From Leptolyngbya sp. FACHB-60 (GTDB lineage: Bacteria > Cyanobacteriota > Cyanobacteriia > Phormidesmidales > Phormidesmidaceae), in assembly GCF_014695775.1 (NCBI RefSeq), contig NZ_JACJOX010000045.1:54275-118274 (forward strand): 64,000 bases of DNA, in the 5' to 3' direction. The notes beneath the pieces are model-generated. The model was not told the DNA's origin. It worked only from the letters and a program-made list of their open reading frames with translations, and searched no databases. Position numbers and translations under genes: made by a program. Below, in pieces: positions 61,914-64,000 of this stretch (position 1 is its first letter; each line of letters starts with the position of its first letter).

Positions 61914-63854
61914 CTAGACCAGTGGAACTAGGCGGTGAGTCGCCTGTTGGTACAGGCGGTCTAGGGTATTGCCATCGGTGGGAAACGTCGCTGCGCCCAA
62001 CTGTATGCCCAGGGGCAGGCCCAGATTGTCTGGGTTTGAGCGTAGCCTATCGGCCCAGAACTGTGCCAGGGGTGCCCCCAGCGCCTCATGGGGGGAGGGC
62101 CAGGTGGGGGCCAGCGCTCCGATCAAAATTTCTTGATCTCCCCAGCGGGCGATCGCATCGCCCCGGCGAGTGAGGGTCGGCAGCACCGCCGCCAGCGCGA
62201 CCATTAAATCTCTTGCTGGGCCAGGGGTGAGGGCCGGGTCAGGGCTTAGGTGCAGCAGCACCAGGCTGAGGGGCTGAGGGTAGCGGTGGGCTAGGTGCAG
62301 CAGCAGGTCAAGCTCAATGGTACCCTTGCGGCGGTTGGCCAGGCCGGTGAGCGGGTCGGTGCCCGCTAGGGTTTGTAGCAGGCGACCCCGCTCTAGCCGC
62401 TGAAACAGGCGGTTGACCAGCTCTGGCTCCAAAATGGGCTTGGGCAGATAGTCGTCGGCCCCCGCTTGGTAGAGTTCGTACACGGCAGTGGGCTCACGGC
62501 AGGCGGTGAGAAACAAAATTGGCAGGGTCTGCCAACGCTCCTGCTGGCGCAGCTGCCGACAGAGATCTACGCCTCTTAAATGGGGCATATCCAGATCGAG
62601 CAGCAACAGGTCGGGAGGGCTTGCCTCTAGGGCGGCCCAGGTCTGTCGGGGGTCACTGATCGTCACCACGTCGAGACCCCAGGGGGGCAGCAGGCGCTGG
62701 AGCTGAGCCAAAATCAGCGGGTCGTCGTCAACGGCCAGCACCCGATGCCGGGTATCGGTGGGTCGAGACGGCACGGTCAGGGGCACGATGCCTGACCCAC
62801 TGGAGGGTTTGAAGCTCTCTCCAGGCCCGGCAGCCAGCTGAGCATCGAGCTGATCGACTAGGGCAATAAAATCAGCTCCCTGGGTGGCATCGGCCTGCGT
62901 GAGCCAGTCTTCGAGGCGGCGGGCTAGGTGCGAGCCTGCGGTCAGGCCAAACAAGCCTAGGGAGCCGGCGAGCTTGTGGGCGGCCCCCTGGGCCTGTGAC
63001 CGCACTTCCTCGGTCAGGGGAGGCTGGTTTAGGGCGGCGGCGGCTCGGCGCAGGGCGGCCATGCGATCGCCCAGGATGGGCCGAAACTGGTCAAAGGCCG
63101 CGATCGCCGCCGCTCGGGCAGCCGCTGCTTTCGCCTGCTCTGAGGGAGGGTCGGGCAGAGACAACTCTGGCTCGGCGTCCGGTGGGGCTGGCCTGAGGCG
63201 ATAGCCCATGCCGTAGACGTTCTCGATCATGTCGTCGGCTCCGGCCTGCTTGAGCTTGCGCCGCAGCCGCTTAATGTGGGTGCGGATGGTTTCTTCTCCG
63301 GGGAAGTCGTCGGTGCTCCACAGCCGTTCTAACAGCACTGTGTTGCTAAAAATGCGATCGGGGTGGCGTAGCAGCAGCTCCAGCAGGCCATACTCCTTGG
63401 GGGAAAGCACCACCGTCTGGTCTGCCACCGTCACCAGATTTGCGTTGGGGTCGCATTGGAGCTGGCCCCAGTGCAGGGTAGGGCTGCTCACCGCCGTGGG
63501 GCGGCGTAGCAGGGCGCGCAGGCGGGCGGTCAGCTCAGACAGGGTATAGGGTTTAACCAGGTAGTCGTCAGCGCCAGCGTTGAGTCCTTCGACCTTGTCA
63601 GTGCTGCTGCCGCGCGCCGTCAGCAATAAGATCGCCCCGCCGTAGCCCGTCTGGCGCAGCCGACGACACAGAGACAGCCCGTCTAAACCTGGTAGGTCAA
63701 TGTCTAGGACAATTAGATCGTAGAGGGCAGAGCGGGCATACTCCCAACCCATGAGCCCGTCGGTGGTGGTGTCAACGACGTAGTGCTGGTCGGCTAGGTC
63801 GTTGGTCAGCCGCTCGATTAAGACCTCGTCGTCGTCGACTAGAAGAATTTTCAT
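61914..63854 (-). CDS. Five-domain response regulator: REC - winged helix - HPt - REC - degenerate GGDEF
   Basis: From ATG 63854 the product is 646 residues. Domain order: receiver (LLVDDDEVL; LIVLDIDLPGLDG), OmpR-type winged helix (VVLSPKEYGLLELLLRHPD, GMGYRLRP), an HPt helix bundle (AQGAAHKLAGSLGLFGL with the phosphotransfer His), a second receiver (LAVDDDPLI; LLLLDLDMPHLRG) and a GGDEF-like domain. The last keeps DPLTGLANRR but the active-site loop reads RWGDQEILI, not GGDEF, so it is probably inactive in c-di-GMP synthesis. An IS5-type element ends 38 bp upstream of the start and may separate the gene from its promoter. Confidence 0.9.
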   Translation of the reverse strand: MKILLVDDDEVLIERLTNDLADQHYVVDTTTDGLMGWEYARSALYDLIVLDIDLPGLDGLSLCRRLRQTGYGGAILLLTARGSSTDKVEGLNAGADDYLVKPYTLSELTARLRALLRRPTAVSSPTLHWGQLQCDPNANLVTVADQTVVLSPKEYGLLELLLRHPDRIFSNTVLLERLWSTDDFPGEETIRTHIKRLRRKLKQAGADDMIENVYGMGYRLRPAPPDAEPELSLPDPPSEQAKAAAARAAAIAAFDQFRPILGDRMAALRRAAAALNQPPLTEEVRSQAQGAAHKLAGSLGLFGLTAGSHLARRLEDWLTQADATQGADFIALVDQLDAQLAAGPGESFKPSSGSGIVPLTVPSRPTDTRHRVLAVDDDPLILAQLQRLLPPWGLDVVTISDPRQTWAALEASPPDLLLLDLDMPHLRGVDLCRQLRQQERWQTLPILFLTACREPTAVYELYQAGADDYLPKPILEPELVNRLFQRLERGRLLQTLAGTDPLTGLANRRKGTIELDLLLHLAHRYPQPLSLVLLHLSPDPALTPGPARDLMVALAAVLPTLTRRGDAIARWGDQEILIGALAPTWPSPHEALGAPLAQFWADRLRSNPDNLGLPLGIQLGAATFPTDGNTLDRLYQQATHRLVPLV

Positions 63855-63888
63855 GGGGGCCTCAACCGTCGCAGGGGGGTAGCGTAGC

Positions 63889-64000
63889 CTAGGGTGTGTC
63901 ATCAATTAAGCCAAATGACAGTAGCTACCATGTAAATCGCACTGAGGAATGTCTCGGCTAACTTGTCATAGCGTGTCGCAATCGCTCGATACTGCTTGAG
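63889..64000 (-). mobile_element. 3' part of an IS5-type insertion sequence, runs off the window
   Basis: The element appears to begin next to CTAG at 63889-63892, the YTAR-type target of the IS5 group, followed by GGTGTGTCATC, which is the likely terminal inverted repeat. The other end is outside the window, so neither TIR nor TSD can be confirmed. Confidence 0.6.
63902..64000 (-). CDS. Transposase C-terminal fragment (IS5-family), partial at window edge
   Basis: The minus strand from 64000 to 63902 is one open frame of 32 codons plus TGA. It begins LKQYRAIATRYDKLAET and ends VIWLN. RxxATRYDKL.ETFL with a final hydrophobic IWL is the C-terminal signature of IS5/IS427-group DDE transposases. 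The gene continues beyond the window. It is too short here to judge whether the element is intact. Confidence 0.85.
   Translation of the reverse strand, partial: LKQYRAIATRYDKLAETFLSAIYMVATVIWLN

Noticed and set aside
1..64000. tRNA, rRNA, tmRNA, RNase P RNA and CRISPR arrays
   Set aside because: No tRNA T-loop context, rRNA-like stretch or spaced identical repeats were seen in the intergenic regions; a covariance search would be decisive.

Overview
The window is chromosomal DNA of a cyanobacterium. It carries photosystem I genes (psaF, psaJ, psaL), a cyAbrB transcription factor, a class I PsaF-type leader, an acyl-lipid delta-9 desaturase, cobalamin and haem genes, and many copies of the HIP1 octamer GCGATCGC (for example 8093-8100). 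The GC-rich genome, the many two-component proteins and the psaF-psaJ-psaL order suggest a filamentous Leptolyngbya/Nodosilinea/Phormidesmis-like lineage. That placement is inference.

1-10.2 kb: a run of three phosphorelay genes (a 5'-truncated hybrid kinase, a single-domain receiver and a second hybrid kinase). After it come an SDR oxidoreductase, a small two-helix membrane protein and a DUF2811 gene. A two-gene operon of a ParA ATPase and a disordered/coiled-coil partner follows, then a DUF1003 membrane protein, a CheY/PilH-like receiver and ftsX. 10.5-16.9 kb is mostly housekeeping: queG, a TPR protein, ppk2, alaS and acylphosphatase.

17.2-25.6 kb: a likely three-gene unit. The first gene encodes a 1303-residue protein with two class III cyclase domains, an AAA/STAND ATPase domain and TPRs, laid out like animal soluble adenylyl cyclase. 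Two tandem, enlarged carotenoid-oxygenase-family genes follow. 25.6-26.6 kb is a scar: a 90-bp element with perfect 19-bp inverted arms abuts a decayed fragment of rodA, whose intact copy lies 3.5 kb away. 26.6-29.1 kb is a three-gene operon of glycine-zipper/11-mer-repeat proteins and a coiled-coil protein that I do not recognise.

29.3-47.6 kb: rodA, mrp, an SRPBCC protein, hemF, HU, a CobC/CobD-type aminotransferase, a twin-ATPase ABC protein, a peptidoglycan-binding protein, an arylamine N-acetyltransferase, FKBP, an OmpR-type regulator, a kinase-like protein whose phospho-acceptor His is Gln, DUF4168-obg, holA, cobH-cobL and a CPBP protease. 47.7-57.7 kb: cyAbrB, a 1.2-kb gene-poor gap, acs, two exported ferritin-like proteins, an L,D-transpeptidase, a decayed cyclase gene, a roadblock-like protein, an InrS/CsoR-type metal sensor, a thioredoxin-like lipoprotein and tsaD.

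57.9-64 kb: psaF-psaJ-psaL, a PLP enzyme of the methionine gamma-lyase-like family, desC and a five-domain response regulator. The window ends in the 3' part of an IS5-type transposase inserted just upstream of that regulator. No rRNA, tRNA or CRISPR array was seen.
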